DNA from: Galerina marginata
Lineage: Eukaryota; Basidiomycota; Agaricomycetes; Agaricales; Galerinaceae
Length of the DNA: 64,000 bases
NCBI GenBank assembly: GCA_023014335.1
Contig: JAECYW010000002.1
Coordinates: forward strand, 806,001-870,000
Direction of reading: 5' to 3'
In this document: positions 38,001 to 49,900 of the stretch, in pieces
Numbering within the stretch: position 1 is the first letter of the stretch
How the letters are laid out: the number at the start of each line of letters is the position of its first letter
The notes under the pieces: generated by a model
What the model was told of the DNA's origin: nothing
The model's input: only the letters and a program-made list of their open reading frames with translations
Database searches by the model: none
Program-made: the position numbers and the translations under genes

Positions 38001-38286
38001 GAGCCCCAGAATTAGCCAAAGAAGATTGTAGGCCCAAGATTGCTGCATCCTTTTGAGAGATCTCGTGAGCACAAGAAAGTAATTGAGCCTCATATTCTTG
38101 AATTTTAGCCATTAGATTATCAATTTCAGCCTCCTTTTTTGAGAGTTCATCTTCAAGATTTCGCGTCGTGATCTGGCCCCTTGTCCTTGCAGTTGGGATT
38201 GGGACATCAGGAGTGCTCCGAGAATTTCCGAGACTAGAGAGATTTCTATCATGAGCCTTTTGAGCCTCAGACCGGCGTTTAACCAT
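35098..38286 (-). CDS. large intact protein of an Agaricomycete-expanded, transposon-like family
   Basis: Four exons read without a break from 38286 (MVKRRSEAQKAHDRN) to 35098, about 1000 residues. The first 200 are a coiled coil (DELSKKEAEIDNLMAKIQEY onward), followed by a charged segment that ends in YTAQARRLARELLKAG. The middle carries VEPALDHTAKTQFDGTKHLA. The core has LLFAGCCGHKDLNAFKYG, SRGGVKLASLAGALFNHK, FPDTSNTRYQSHSYAAAEL, YGVSVSWPYLNLVRG and PATNDPNEGALGSWRVNARF. The C-terminus is very acidic (DEDEDENGEEEDEYDD). I know related proteins as numerous uncharacterised copies in mushroom genomes, which suggests a mobile-element origin, but I see no terminal inverted repeats and cannot name a catalytic motif. 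GCCGHKDLN and ATNDPNEG are the conserved landmarks. Confidence 0.7.
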
Positions 38287-38811
38287 CGACGGAGAGGTTT
38301 CAGAGTGTATGCGCGCAATTCATGATCGAGTGGGACGAACGGAAGATGAAGCTAGGCAACTTGGACGAATTCCGAGAGGCACTCACCGATCAACTTCAAC
38401 GGATCACTGATGGTTGACAGCCGTTTGACAGGTTACACGGCCGAGATTTGTTTGAGCCCCCCTCCCTTGATTCCTCAGATGTTTCTTCACCAACATACAC
38501 AGAATATGTCTGGAAAACATTTCCTTTGAACAAAATTTGTTTTTCTTTCCGTTTCACCACCGAAAAAAGCAAATTTTTGACCATTTTTTTCGTTACTTCG
38601 GGAAAAGATCAAATAATGAGAATTTGGCCAAACGAAACTAAGGTCAGACACATTCTACGCATTCTGAAAATTTTAGCAGATTTTTCTGTTGATGTGGAAG
38701 CTCAGAGTAGTTGAAATGGAAGTGATCGATTCGAGGAACCAGCGTTTATCAGGGACAAACAAGGGACAAACATCACGATTCTGTCACACGCGATGCCGGT
38801 CCCCATTAGCC
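38287..38811. other. intergenic region, divergent
   Basis: 525 bp between two divergent starts. It is AT-rich, with two adjacent copies of GGGACAAAC near 38752-38773. No gene recognised. Confidence 0.4.
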
Positions 38812-39642
38812 ATGATCATATCCCCCTTTGCCATATCGCAAGACACCCACCCCGACCCCGATCCCTACTACAGGAACACCAAGTTCGAACAGCGAGAGAT
38901 CCTCGTTGTCGTATCATACGGCGACTTGCCTTACACCCAAACAGAATCACCAGCCGAGCAGGAAGAAATAAAACGCGTCCAGGAGCGTGTAGAGAATCCC
39001 ATCTTTGTTCCCATTGCCCCTCTTTGCCACGCCTTTGTGCCAGATCACACCCAGGATGCGTCGCTTCTCATCGAATGCGCGTCCCGCAAAACACCAGAGG
39101 CCCTGTTCCCGCCTCAGAAAAACCGCGGCACGATCGTCAAGCAGCGCTATATCCATGCTCGAGACCGCGGCATGATGCTCATTCAGACAGATGGCGCGTG
39201 CCTCAGCAATGGCCTACCCCAACCGCGTGCTGGCATCGCGTACGTGTACGCCCCTCCCAACCCGCTCAGACCCCTCGAGGATGGCGTCGCAAAGAGCCAG
39301 CTTGACCGTGCGGACGCGACGAACAACCGCGCAGAGATGCTCGCCGTCATCACTGCCATCCGCGCCCGTATCTGGTGGGGCGAAGGCTTCCACACCATCG
39401 TCTTCGCCACCGACTCGGAGTACGTCGTGAAAGGCTGCACGGAGTGGTGCAGAGCATGGGAGCGCCGTGGCTGGAAGAACTCGCGCGGTCAGCCGGTGAA
39501 AAATAGGGATTTGTGGGAGGAATTGGTTTGGAATATTGAATGGACGCGCCATCGAGGTTGTGAGGTTTCGTTTTGGCAGATTCCCCGCGAATGGAATGGG
39601 AAGGCGGATGCAGGCGCGAAGATCGCAGCGGCAAGGAACTAA
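38812..39642 (+). CDS. RNase H-like protein
   Basis: A single-exon protein of 276 residues with a C-terminal RNase HI fold. Acidic active-site candidates in order are the Asp in MLIQTDGACLSNG, the Glu in NNRAEMLAVITAI, the Asp in VFATDSEYVVKG and the Asp in WNGKADAGAK. This is the D-E-D-D set that cleaves the RNA strand of RNA-DNA hybrids. About 130 residues precede the domain (YGDLPYTQTESPAEQEE, FVPIAPLCHAFVPDH) and are seen in a group of fungal RNase H proteins; their role is unknown. I chose ATG 38812 because codon use and similarity begin there; an upstream in-frame extension exists but looks non-coding. Adjacent to, but not part of, the transposon-like gene. Confidence 0.85.
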   Translation: MIISPFAISQDTHPDPDPYYRNTKFEQREILVVVSYGDLPYTQTESPAEQEEIKRVQERVENPIFVPIAPLCHAFVPDHTQDASLLIECASRKTPEALFPPQKNRGTIVKQRYIHARDRGMMLIQTDGACLSNGLPQPRAGIAYVYAPPNPLRPLEDGVAKSQLDRADATNNRAEMLAVITAIRARIWWGEGFHTIVFATDSEYVVKGCTEWCRAWERRGWKNSRGQPVKNRDLWEELVWNIEWTRHRGCEVSFWQIPREWNGKADAGAKIAAARN

Positions 39643-40445
39643 TATGACTTTCTAACATTTGTTCCACCGTTCTTCTTTGGGTACTTGTATGGTGCAAATG
39701 CCTTGTGGAATGAATACGCTTGCCTGCGCCGATTCTAGCCGGAACTTGAGTGGATGACTGTCCTGACCTGCTTGTTCACCCTTTATTCTGATATCTGAAA
39801 ATGAAACAGGCGGAAAGACGGATATCTGAAGGACCAAGGTGTTTTTACCGAGGGAACCTAGACCAGCGCTCGGCGGCACAAAGACCCAGTGGACCAAGTT
39901 TATATTACGGATCTCTGATGATTGATATTACAAACACTGAAAGAGACAAATACAATAAAGCTTCGAGGTCCAAGTCCTTCGCATTCTGTCCTCTCTCTGT
40001 ATCGACTTCTCTCTTCTGCAATGGCTCAAAACGAGAGGAGTTTATTTTAGACTCGGAGCGGCCATCATCTGATGGGCGTCGTCGGCGGATCTATTTTTGG
40101 GTTTAGGCGCACAGGTCCGATCGCGCCGAAATTACGAGCGGAAAAATGACAAAGACCAATTCGGTTTTCTTGCATGATGCTGCCTTGTTCTCATTTTCCT
40201 CTGCAAGTACTTGCTGAGTGTAAGCATACCGGGCACAGGACCAGAGGCCTGCGATCTGAAACCTCGCCACTGCGCGTCGGCAGTCTGGCACGTGAGATCC
40301 GCGATTTCTGAAAAAGGCAAGGTATGTGTCAACCTCGAATATCCGGGTCGGACTGTGTCATTCAAGTTACTCGCCTTTTTATTTATATTTACCCCTTTCC
40401 TCCCTCTCTCCACCACCATCCCCCGCCCCGCGGCCGCCCAAAGCA
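39643..40445. other. intergenic region
   Basis: About 800 bp between two plus-strand genes. A C-rich pyrimidine tract (about 40385-40440) directly precedes the ceramidase start, a common fungal promoter feature. No ORF of note. Confidence 0.4.
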
Positions 40446-41775
40446 ATGTTAAATCTAACCACAGTTGCGCCGTTGCTGCAAAATACTGGCGTCTATGGGC
40501 CTGTTACAGCCACCTTGGACTGGTGCGAGGTATGTGAATCAAGGTCGCGTCTCCTCCGAATATAGCGCATATACTCACTGTCTTCCATATCACAATCGAC
40601 ACGCTTTGCATATCCAGTTGAACCACCAGTTCTCGCCATATGTCGCCGAAATGGCAAACACTTTCTCGAACCTATTCACCGTGACCATCGCGCTCATCGG
40701 ATTCCTCGAGGCGAGACGGCAGGGTCTGCCCAAGCGTTATGCAGCGGGATATGCAGTGCGTGGGCCATTCTTGATTTCCTATGCTCTGCATTGTCCATGT
40801 CTCACTTCCTGATTGTTTTTGTCGTTAAATTCTAATGTCTGACTTTTTGAACAGGGCGTTGGGCTGGTGGGCGTCGGCAGCTTCTTCTTCCACGCGACTT
40901 TGCTATTCCAGGCGCAGCTCGCGGATGAGCTGCCCATGATATACGTCGGGTCCATGAGCCTTTTTCTCTTGTTCGACAATAAACCGGGGTACGGGCTCAA
41001 GCAAACGCGCACGCGCGTGGTTATCGCTCTGGTCGTGCTCTTCGACGTGCTTTTCACATGGAGCTAGTGCGTATCCCCTTTTCGTGTTATTCAGTCAAAC
41101 CTTTTGTTCATGATCCTGTTTACGCGCGCTGTACCAACCAATCTGCATTGCAGCATGATCTCCCGCAACCCCGTCTACCACCAAGTCGTGTTCGCCTCGG
41201 TCGTTATCTCCACGGCTCTGCGCATCACGTACATCCTCCAGCTCACGCCAGCCGCCACGCGCATCCCCGAGAAGAAGCGAGCGACCATCACCAATTTTTT
41301 CAGCACCGGCGCTGGGCTGTTCGCGTTTGGGTTCTTTGTGTGGAATATGGACAATATCTTTTGTCATAGGCTGACGCAGTGGAAGGTCGCTGTAGGATGG
41401 CCGGCGGCGTTTTTGCTTGAAGGCGAGTAGAATTTTTTTTGATAGAGCGTGTAGACGAATTAACGCGTGTGTGATTCTAGGCCATTCGTGGTGGCATGTC
41501 TTGACGGGTCTGGGGGCTTACTATATGTTTATCGGCATCCAATGTGGGTCTCTTTTTTATCTACTTTTTCATGCAATGTTGACGCGTTTTGAATCGTCCT
41601 TTCTTTCGCTAGTTGTGTAAGTGTACTTGCTGACCTATTCAGAAGTTTCGGTTCTCATTCATTCCCCTTTAGCACGCTTTGCACGAAAGACGACCCGAAA
41701 AACTACGACGTACAAACGCGTTATGGCCTGCCTCACATCGTCCGACGGTCGCCTGGACTTGAGAAGAGGGCATGA
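40446..41775 (+). CDS. alkaline ceramidase (YPC1/YDC1 family)
   Basis: An ER/Golgi multi-pass hydrolase that splits (dihydro)ceramide into sphingoid base and fatty acid. The start at 40446 gives MLNLTTVAPLLQ, then the family opening GVYGPVTATLDWCE and, after an intron, NHQFSPYVAEMANTFSNL. Further signatures are GVGSFFFHATLLFQAQLADELPMIY (conserved Ser and His), MDNIFCHRLTQWK and GHSWWHVLTGLGAYYMF; these histidines hold the catalytic zinc. Seven hydrophobic segments are visible. Six exons end with YDVQTRYGLPHIVRRSPGLEK. No frame break. Identification is firm, substrate preference unknown. Confidence 0.92.
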
Positions 41776-42558
41776 TGGTTCGCGTTCAAATTGCCGCTGA
41801 AGCCAAGGTCTGGTGACCTGGATAATCATGAGCCCTACAGTCTACGACGACGGTCCAAACGAACGAGATACATCTGGACCTGTAACCCAATTCACGTTGA
41901 GTAGAGATTAACTTATTAATTTCGCGGTGTAAGCTACTGTAGTCGCAGACGAGTTTCTGTAGATTTCTGTTCTTATTGTATATACGAAGGAACGCGTTTC
42001 GTTCTGTGTTGTAGTTCATGTTGGCGTTGATAATATTGATCAAATAACATCATTGGCAAAATCAGAAGGGATCGTTAGGTCAATACTACCATCGAAGGAA
42101 CCTAGTTCACACCTGACCGGACTGTAACTGCCAGGATGCATTCCCCAGCGTAGACCGGTTCTAACGAATTTCCAGTTCGGTGCAGAATAAGTACGCGGCA
42201 AGAGTGTTCACCTGTCCTCATGGAGGTCTGTCGATTTGCTACACTCGTCGGTTATCAGAGCAAGCGAGCAATTTATAGTTTTTGAAGTTACAATTTAGTG
42301 TCCATTGGGTGCTCTTATGGTTTTATCGCATCCTTTCGCGCGGTTTTGTATGCATGGCGAAGCTAACATTGAAATGCTATGCAGAGGCATAGACTGCTGA
42401 ATTTTGTGCATGTTTTATTCCATTTAAATTTTTTTTCTACTTTCCGAGCTGGAGTGGTGGTGCGGGTGTGAGTGTTGAGGTGATATGGAGCATTATACTT
42501 ATTGTAATGTAGATTGTTATGCTGGTCTTGTCCATCAAAACGACCAAGCTTGGTAAGT
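41776..42558. other. convergent intergenic region
   Basis: 783 bp, AT-rich, between the ceramidase and EF-Ts stops. Only shadow ORFs; nothing recognised. Confidence 0.4.
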
Positions 42559-43650
42559 CTAGGATAAACGGGTCTCGGGTTGGTTGATAGCCCATCTAGA
42601 AAAGTCGAGTACGTCGACACCACCATCCTGTTCCTCCGATTCGACGAGGCCCTGTTTGACGGACCACTTTTTCAACGCCTGCTCGACGGTAAGGATGTTG
42701 TATTCAGGTATTGGGAGTACGAAGAACTCTTGGCTGTACAGCGCCTGGTCAGGCCTCTCTAGTCCTTCCACAGGTCTAACAGACAGCGTGTCCATCCCCA
42801 CGAGTTGTTGCGCGATAGCACGTTCTAGGACAGCAAGGTCTGCACGGAACTGTTCTTTCCGGAGCAGCGTGGAGAGATGCGGCGAACGGAGGCGCAGGAG
42901 CGCAAGAGCACTTATTGGCCCGCATGAAAGGCCATGGCGCGTGCCGTGGGTGTATGTACCCAGGCGATGGGCAAGATGTGTACCCTGGGAAGGGGTAACA
43001 GGCGCGTCTTCGACGAGAGAGCGTGCACGGGCGAGAGAGATGTTCTCGCCGACTTTGACGATAGTATCACGAATAGCGGTGGCTACCGTCGTTCCAGGGG
43101 GTGGTGGTGCCTGCTGAGAAGCACCAGAGGTGGGGTGTTGGATGAGCGGGGCGGCCGAGAGTTCGTCTATTGACAAGTTAACGAACTCGGGTGTTTGAGT
43201 TTGCGTTTGTGCGGCCTCAGAGATAAACGCGGCTGTATGAGCAATATCTACCGCCAGCCTAGCAAATAGCTCATTTTGGCTCACAAAATCCGTCTCGCAA
43301 TTCAGCTCGACCATCGCTGCGCGCACGCCTCCCGCTGCATTGAGCCCTGCGCCGTGGCTCAGGACGCTCTGTGCGATGAGACCCTGGCTCGTCTCGCGGG
43401 AGGCGACCTTGGCAGCTTTTGCGAGGCCGGTGGCTACGAGGTCATGCTGCAGCCATTCGAGTGCGCCAGAAACAGACAGGTTGGAATGGGCGAGAGCTTC
43501 GCGGGCTTTCGAAAGAGAGACGTGTGTTTGCTTGCGGAGTTCGGCGATGAGCTGGATTGGAATTTTGGGTGGGGAGGTCGTGTAGGTTTTAGTTTGGCAT
43601 TGCAGAGAAAGATGGAGGAGGGGAGAGGGATGGCGGGCAAGTCTGAGCAT
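42559..43650 (-). CDS. TSF1: mitochondrial elongation factor Ts
   Basis: Recycles EF-Tu-GDP in mitochondrial translation. An uninterrupted frame of 363 codons starts at 43650 with a presequence-like N-terminus (MLRLARHPSPLLHLSLQ). The EF-Ts N-terminal UBA-like module follows (IQLIAELRKQTHVSLSKAR, EALAHSNLSVSGALEWL), then ARETSQGLI-like residues (ASRETSQGLIAQS) and the core VRAAMVELNCETDFVSQNELF, the family's most conserved stretch. A second core repeat has VKVGENISLARARS. The frame stays open upstream to 43788, but that extension lacks targeting features and overlaps the NAF1 start, so I prefer 43650. No intron. Divergent partner of NAF1. Confidence 0.93.
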   Translation of the reverse strand: MLRLARHPSPLLHLSLQCQTKTYTTSPPKIPIQLIAELRKQTHVSLSKAREALAHSNLSVSGALEWLQHDLVATGLAKAAKVASRETSQGLIAQSVLSHGAGLNAAGGVRAAMVELNCETDFVSQNELFARLAVDIAHTAAFISEAAQTQTQTPEFVNLSIDELSAAPLIQHPTSGASQQAPPPPGTTVATAIRDTIVKVGENISLARARSLVEDAPVTPSQGTHLAHRLGTYTHGTRHGLSCGPISALALLRLRSPHLSTLLRKEQFRADLAVLERAIAQQLVGMDTLSVRPVEGLERPDQALYSQEFFVLPIPEYNILTVEQALKKWSVKQGLVESEEQDGGVDVLDFSRWAINQPETRLS

Positions 43651-43764
43651 GGCGGTGGAAAGAGGGAGACGCGTGTTCCGAAAAGGGTAATAGCGCGTGA
43701 TCGAAATTTTTGAGCGTTCGGGATTAGGGGCCGGCGGTTGTTGTTTGACATCCTCAACACCACC
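43651..43764. promoter_or_regulatory. short divergent promoter TSF1/NAF1
   Basis: Only 114 bp lie between the start codons of the mitochondrial EF-Ts gene and NAF1, so the two share a promoter region including both 5' UTRs. No TATA box is evident. Confidence 0.6.
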
Positions 43765-46231
43765 ATGGACGCCTTCAAGGTGCCTCACATTATGCCGCAG
43801 GATTTGCTGCTTATACAGGAGCTTGTGGGTGCTCTGACGCCTGCTCCTGCATCCGTGCCTGCTGCAAAATCACCCGTCGAGGATGTAAAGGTCAAGAAGG
43901 AAGAAGACGACGACATCAACAGCTCCGACGAGGAAGGCGAGGTGGCTAGTGAGGAGGAAATCGCTGCTGGTCTTATCGCGGAGACGGGAGCAGTCACTGA
44001 CGAAGACGACCTGAATGTCGAAGTTAAACTGGAAGAGAAATCACAGTATGTTGCATTTCATATCTCTTATTTTTGATGTCTAACGTTCTACTAAAGATCA
44101 ATACCATTGGAAAGCTCTGAATCAGAGTCTGATTCCGACTCGGACTCGGATACTTCTGATTCTTCGCGTGAAAGTGCTCGCGTGCCAAATTCAAAAATCG
44201 AACAAGACCTCGACGACGACGAGGACCCTGTTCCAGCCACCGCATCTGGCACATACTTTCAAACAAAACATGAATTAGCAGAGGCAGAGGCCCAAGTTTC
44301 TATCCCAGACGTTGACGAGGTCGGGGTAGATGAAGCCCTTGAAAAAGTCGGCGAGGTTATGAACATCCTCGATCGCGTAGCCATCGTACGAGGCTTACCA
44401 TCCAGCCAGCTGAATAGAGGAAATGACCGCGCATTGGACTCAGATACGCTGTTGGTGTTTGAGGATAGGAAGGTTATGGGCTATGTACGTCACAGTGTTG
44501 CGTGTTTCTTTCCTCTTCTCTCGATATTCCTTCCTTTCTCTGCATTCTCGTCTCAAGCAGATGAACGCATCCTCACACAATACCAGGGCAGATCTACGAA
44601 ACCTTTGGACCCACAACGCAGCCGCTCTACCAGGTCAAGTTCAGCACCGCCTTTCCCCTGGACCCCGAGCGCGTGCGGGTAGGCAGGGAGGTTTTCCATG
44701 TCCCCACACGCAGCCGTTTTGTATTCGTGAACCAAATCAAGGTGTTCAAGGGCAGCGATGCTAGCAACGTACATGACGAAGAGCCTGCTGACGATGAACT
44801 TGAGTTCTCGGATGATGAGGCAGAGGCGGCTTACAGGAGTCGGCTGAAGCGGAAGTATGTCTCTTTCATTTTGTTTTATCTTCCATTTTTACGTTGTCAT
44901 ATTTTTTCGTCTACATCTACATTTACCTACACTAATGTCTTCCTCCTATCTACAGAAGAGGCGAATCCCGCGCCCGTTCCGTTATCGGCTCGGCCTCAAA
45001 CTCACGACAAGCAACACCAAACCCTACGCTCATGCGCGACCAGGAGCTTGCCGATGAGGGTTACTACACCCGCAACGCGTACGACGAGCGTGGTCCATAC
45101 GATATTGATTATTCCAGCCCAGGACCGTCGTCCTCGTTTTCATCGACGTCGGGTGGCGATGCTGGGAGAGGGAGGCCAGCGCCGATCCCGTATGATGACC
45201 CATATGGCGACGAATACACCGCGCCAGATGTGGTGGACCGCGAGGCGAGGGCCTCTGCGCCTGCTCCGACTGGTGGTGGAAGTACTTTTAATGGTTCGAA
45301 TGTGTTAAGAGATGGTGCAAGAGATAGTCGGGGAGGTGGACGAGGACGGGACCGTCAAGGTGATCGCGGCCGTGGACGAGGCAGAGATCGAGGTGGGGGT
45401 GATCCTGGCCATAGGGGCAGAGAACGGGGCAGAGGGCGAGGTGGTGGTGGTGGTAACGGGAGAGGAGGGTTCCAGTCCCAATCTCAACGTTATGGCGGCG
45501 GCAGCGGCAGCGACAGACAGACAGAAAATATGCCTCAGGTAAACTCGTATGCTCCCACACCTACCACGCACGATACCAACACCAGGAGGTCAATGTCTCC
45601 CACCTCCCTCGCCATCGCACGGGCTACGGGGGAAATGGATGGCCCACATCCTGGGTGGGACCAAAACGAGGAACTACTGCGAGCACGACACCAGCAACGG
45701 CTGCAACAACAGCAGTGGCTACAGGCTGGGATGCCCAATGGATATCCGATGAATGGGCAGTTCCCGTTCCCAACAAATTTCTCGTACGGCGTGCAACACC
45801 ACCAGCAGGGTTATCAGCCTCAATTGCATCAGCCGGGATTCATGATGCATCCTGGGGCTGCAGGTGGTGTTGGGGTGCAGCCGCATATCAACCCACGCTT
45901 CGCGTCTGCGTTTGGGATGGGTATGGGCATCGGCGTTCCTGGTATGCACCATCAGCAGTTACAGCAAACATACAGCGGTGGTGGGATCGCCCAAATGGCG
46001 ACACAAAATGTCCAGCAGTACGGAGCTGCTGCTGTTTCTGAGGCTGCGGTCGCTTCTGCTTCTGTGTCAACGTCAACGCCAGCTTCTGCTTCTCAAGCTA
46101 GCTGGACGGACGAATGGGCTGTCCCAGTTCAGGAACGTTCGAGTTCCATGTCGGGTTCGGTGGGCACGGGCGCTGGCACTGGCATCCCAACGGGAGATGC
46201 TAGTGCTGACCCCAAAAATACCTCCCAATAA
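43765..46231 (+). CDS. NAF1: H/ACA ribonucleoprotein assembly factor NAF1
   Basis: A nuclear chaperone that loads dyskerin/Cbf5 onto H/ACA guide RNAs before Gar1 replaces it. Exons 43765-44045, 44097-44484, 44592-44854 and 44956-46231 sum to 2208 nt, in frame (735 aa). The N-terminus has acidic/serine stretches (KKEEDDDINSSDEEGE; ESESDSDSDSDTSD). The Gar1-like core is DTLLVFEDRKVMGYIYETFG, PTTQPLYQVKFSTAFPLD, then REVFHVPTRSRFVFVNQIK. An acidic patch (DDELEFSDDEAEAAYRSR) follows, then a long RGG-rich region (RDSRGGGRGRDRQGDRGRGR onward) and a Gln/Pro/Met-rich tail. The order matches known NAF1 proteins; the RGG segment likely binds RNA. Clean frame throughout. Confidence 0.92.
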
Positions 46232-46902
46232 TCTGTTGATTTTTTTTGGTGGCTAGTACATTCCTTGGGATTGTGCACGGCGCAATGCCTTTGCAGCTGT
46301 GAATGTTAATAAGTATTTTATTTATTTTTGATCTACCACGCAGTACGTTCACACTGCTGGAAGGGCAATATTCTGCGGGGCGCAGAATCTAGGTGGAATG
46401 TAACGTGAAATCATTTAGTTCTGATGAAAGCAGAATAATAAATTTTTAATTGTTTCTGCGACGACGCAAAAGACAATAAGAATCAAGGGAGATTTTTATG
46501 TTTTGCCTAAATTCAGTATCTCGCAGAATTTTTCCTTCTGTGCCGATTCCGAGACAATTAGAATCTAATCAAAACATAAGGTTCTATCCAAATTCACCCG
46601 AATTCAGAATATATCAATCTGCAATTGCGCAAAATAAGGTGAGAACCTTTCATTCTGAGTTATTTAGAACATATCACTCTGATCTAATTCCGAACAGATT
46701 TAGATTTCTGTAGAATCTTGTTATAAATAAAAATTCTACATTTTGCAGAACACATCGTCCCAAGTCGGGGGTACGTCATCTGACCCGACTTGGGCTAGAC
46801 AATGACTTATTGACTAAAGACGAAGCCAGAGAATAGATTGACAAGAACAAGTATAATATAATTCATGTGGTATTAGTAAATAGATGGCTACTGAGATGAT
46901 AA
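46232..46902. other. AT-rich region with short inverted repeats downstream of the CACTA transposase
   Basis: 671 bp of AT-rich DNA between NAF1 and the transposase stop. It contains a hairpin with 8-bp arms (ATTCTGCG / CGCAGAAT, 46370-46388), imperfect repeats of ATTCAGAATATATCAATCTG-like units (about 46604 and 46669), and a stronger hairpin listed separately. It may include the 3' end of the element. Confidence 0.45.
46759..46794. repeat. 11-bp inverted repeat (hairpin)
   Basis: CCCAAGTCGGG at 46759-46769 is followed 14 bases later by its exact complement CCCGACTTGGG (46784-46794). It lies just beyond the 3' end of the transposase gene. Possible transcription stop/processing structure or subterminal motif of the element. 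Confidence 0.7.
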
Positions 46903-49900
46903 TTACAAGATAAGGAATTGAAGATTAGTACTCCTGTATAGATAAACAATTGTTAGCCTTGGTCCAAAGTAAGGGAACAAGATAGTTACCCGACATAAAG
47001 ATATAACAGCCAAACAGTCGGCGCCACACCATGGAAAAAACAGGCCAGCAAAGTGTGATTCGACGTCTTGAGGCTTGATAATTACAAGTTGTCCAAGTTG
47101 TTGAGACCAGAGTGACGAATGGAGGAAGGGGTATTTTTGAAATGGGTCTTCGGACATAGTCTTGAGGAAAAATCGAACAACAAAATAAACTTCCCCCGTA
47201 GAAATCTGGAGGATGCTTTTGATCTGAGCTGGAATAGATAGAAGCGGAAGGCGGCGAACAAGAATGAAGCTGTTGCCTCTATGGCGAGCAACCGTGGTGA
47301 ATGTCAAACGGTTTATGGTATAGCAAGTCAGGACTTTAGCTTCGCGTGGTGTTGCCCTCGTGGAGGAGAGGTATGTCTGCAATGCTCGGTAGGGTCCTTC
47401 CGCAATAGCGGTCATCCTACCGGTTATACCAGTTGGCTCATCTGCTTCGTCGTCAAGGGACAAAAACCGCGCAATATCTGTAAGCAATGTATTGCGCACT
47501 TGTGGGTCAATTAGTTTCGAGAAATGGCCACTGCAATTCCTGATTGCCTGAGGACAACCCTCTTTGAACATAAATGCTCGGAGGTTGGCAGACTTCGTAA
47601 ACGAGGAAGATATCGTCTCCTCGAGTTTACCTGAAGGTACAGTGAGTCAAACTCAAAAAAGAAAAGAAAAATGCTTACCGCTCTGGAAGTTATTTGGAAT
47701 ACGTTGGAGCATTCCGATCAAACGTTCAAAAGGAAAGGTCCACCAAGAATGTACCGGACCATAGAGTCGCAAATATTCTGCAAGATGGAGGGCCATATGT
47801 TGATTCGGAAGGAACTTGTACCGCGGAAACAGTCCCCGAATTCCCTTGAGATACTTTTGCATGTGATAGAGATAGAGGTCAGCATTTTCCTGTGAAGTAG
47901 TCCGAGAAGATGCAATGATGACCGCTGAGACCAGAGATAGGGTGACTTCTAAGAGCTCTTTGCATTGCTTTGAGCGCTGATCCGTAAAATCTTCTACTTT
48001 TTCCCACAGGCGAATGAGTGAAATCGGGAGATAGGCCGTACTGAGTGTACGCCATTGATCTGCCTTGAGCTTTCCATGACTCGGTTCCCCCAGGTTGGCC
48101 GGAACCGACGTGAGCCAGGAAGGGGTGATCATGTTTTCGATATCAGACCGAAGCTCAGCAACTTCCATAGCAGTAAGAATTGAGCCGCTCGTAAAGTTTT
48201 GTGGTGTTTCAGTTTGGGTTAACCGCTATACAAATAATATTAGCCTCTAAGTTGGCCTTCGAAGAGGAGTTAAGACTGACCCAAGCAAGAATTGAGTGGA
48301 TGAAATCAGGTTTATTGAACCTTTTTTTGTTGACATGATTGGTGTCTGCCTTCAAGGAGGCGCCGACTGATGTAAAAAGTAATTTGAGTGCTTCTCGATG
48401 TAGGGGAAATAACCGCTTGTAATATTTATCATAGCCGACCGTCAACTTGAGTTCCTTCTTTATAGGGGCTTCAAGGATAGTTATCAAACGGAGGGCGCTC
48501 TTTCGTTCATGAACATTCAACCGAGCAATTTCCCCCTCAGGAACATGAATTATGATAGATTTTGCTGGTTTATCGATATTGTTAAGTCGAATCCCCAGGA
48601 TGTCGAAATGTTCCTGGACCAAGCCAAGAAACAGGTTGTGCATAGCGTCGACGACAATGAAACATGAGGTGTCAAAATATGGGAGCCGAAATAGTTCAGA
48701 CCACCGGATCCCAGTGTCATGAACAGTTTCAGTCCTCGCCTTCTCATTCTCAGCATCCAGATAAGCTTGCGCAGAATTGCGAATTTCTTTGTCTGTCCGT
48801 CGGTTCCCTAATCTTGCAAATGAATCATTGAAGGTATCATCTGGCCGTCTTGTACAGTGACACATTGCACACATTTGTGTGTGGTGAATTGATGCAAAGC
48901 CGCCGGTTTTACGAGCCGCAGGAAGGTCAGAAACGAGACAAACGAGGGCACATCGAACCACCCTCCCATAATAATAAGCCGCAGTGCGGGAAAAGCGAAT
49001 GCCATTGTACCAGAATTCCAACAACATGTCAACGAGTAGACGAAGGTAATGATTGAGACAGGTTAACGGAGGTTCATTCGGTCCGGGAATAATTCCAAAT
49101 AAAAACATGTTTTCTGGTTTATAGCGCATTTCTGGAGGTAGGTTGAGACAAACAAGCGATATCAAGCCGATCGACTTCTTCTTCCCTGCCTGTTTGTTGC
49201 CCAGGGGGTTGAAGTAGTCGACGCAGAGGGAGAAAACATACCGGCCTTCATCGCCGCCAGCACTGAAGTGCAGTCCGTCAAGACCTTTGAAGTTTCGCAA
49301 GACTTCAGCGTCGAAAATGTCCTTCATTTCCTTGGGAGGGGTTGATCCGTCTTTGCATGACGCCCAAGCATTGTCCATTTTCTCCTCATAACCAGAACGC
49401 GACAACAGGCCGCCCAGCCAGTCCTTAAAGCTAAAAGCGACAAAGGGCTTGATTGGAAGGTAAACTGTGTGTCCATTCACGCGTCGTGGTTTGAGAAGTG
49501 GTGTACCACATTTCTTGCTGCCTGGAAAGTCACAATGGTGGCACACGTCAGGATAAACGGGGATAGGCGAACCCGCCTGGAAGGTTGGCTCATATGTAAA
49601 ATGGCAGTCGGGGTTGGGACAGACGGCAAGGATTGTTGTTTTATTATCAAGCGAAAACTCCTTTTCAGTTGCACGAGGATCGGAAGGGATGTCGGCCAGA
49701 AGTTTCTCGTCTGCTTGAGAGAGACCGCCGGTCCGAAGAAGGGTTAAATGGGTGATGTATTGAACCATCCTCAGAATGAAAGTGCAGCCGCGACGGCTCA
49801 CACCGAGCAAAACATGGCATATGGTAACCATGAACAAGGCAACTTGAAGTACGGGTTGGACATTTTGGAGGACCGGCTTAAAATGATGGTCTGGAAAGAA

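Noticed and set aside
46340..46375. CACTG string at 46351 as the terminal repeat of the CACTA element
   Set aside because: No inverted counterpart was found at the other side up to 55 kb.
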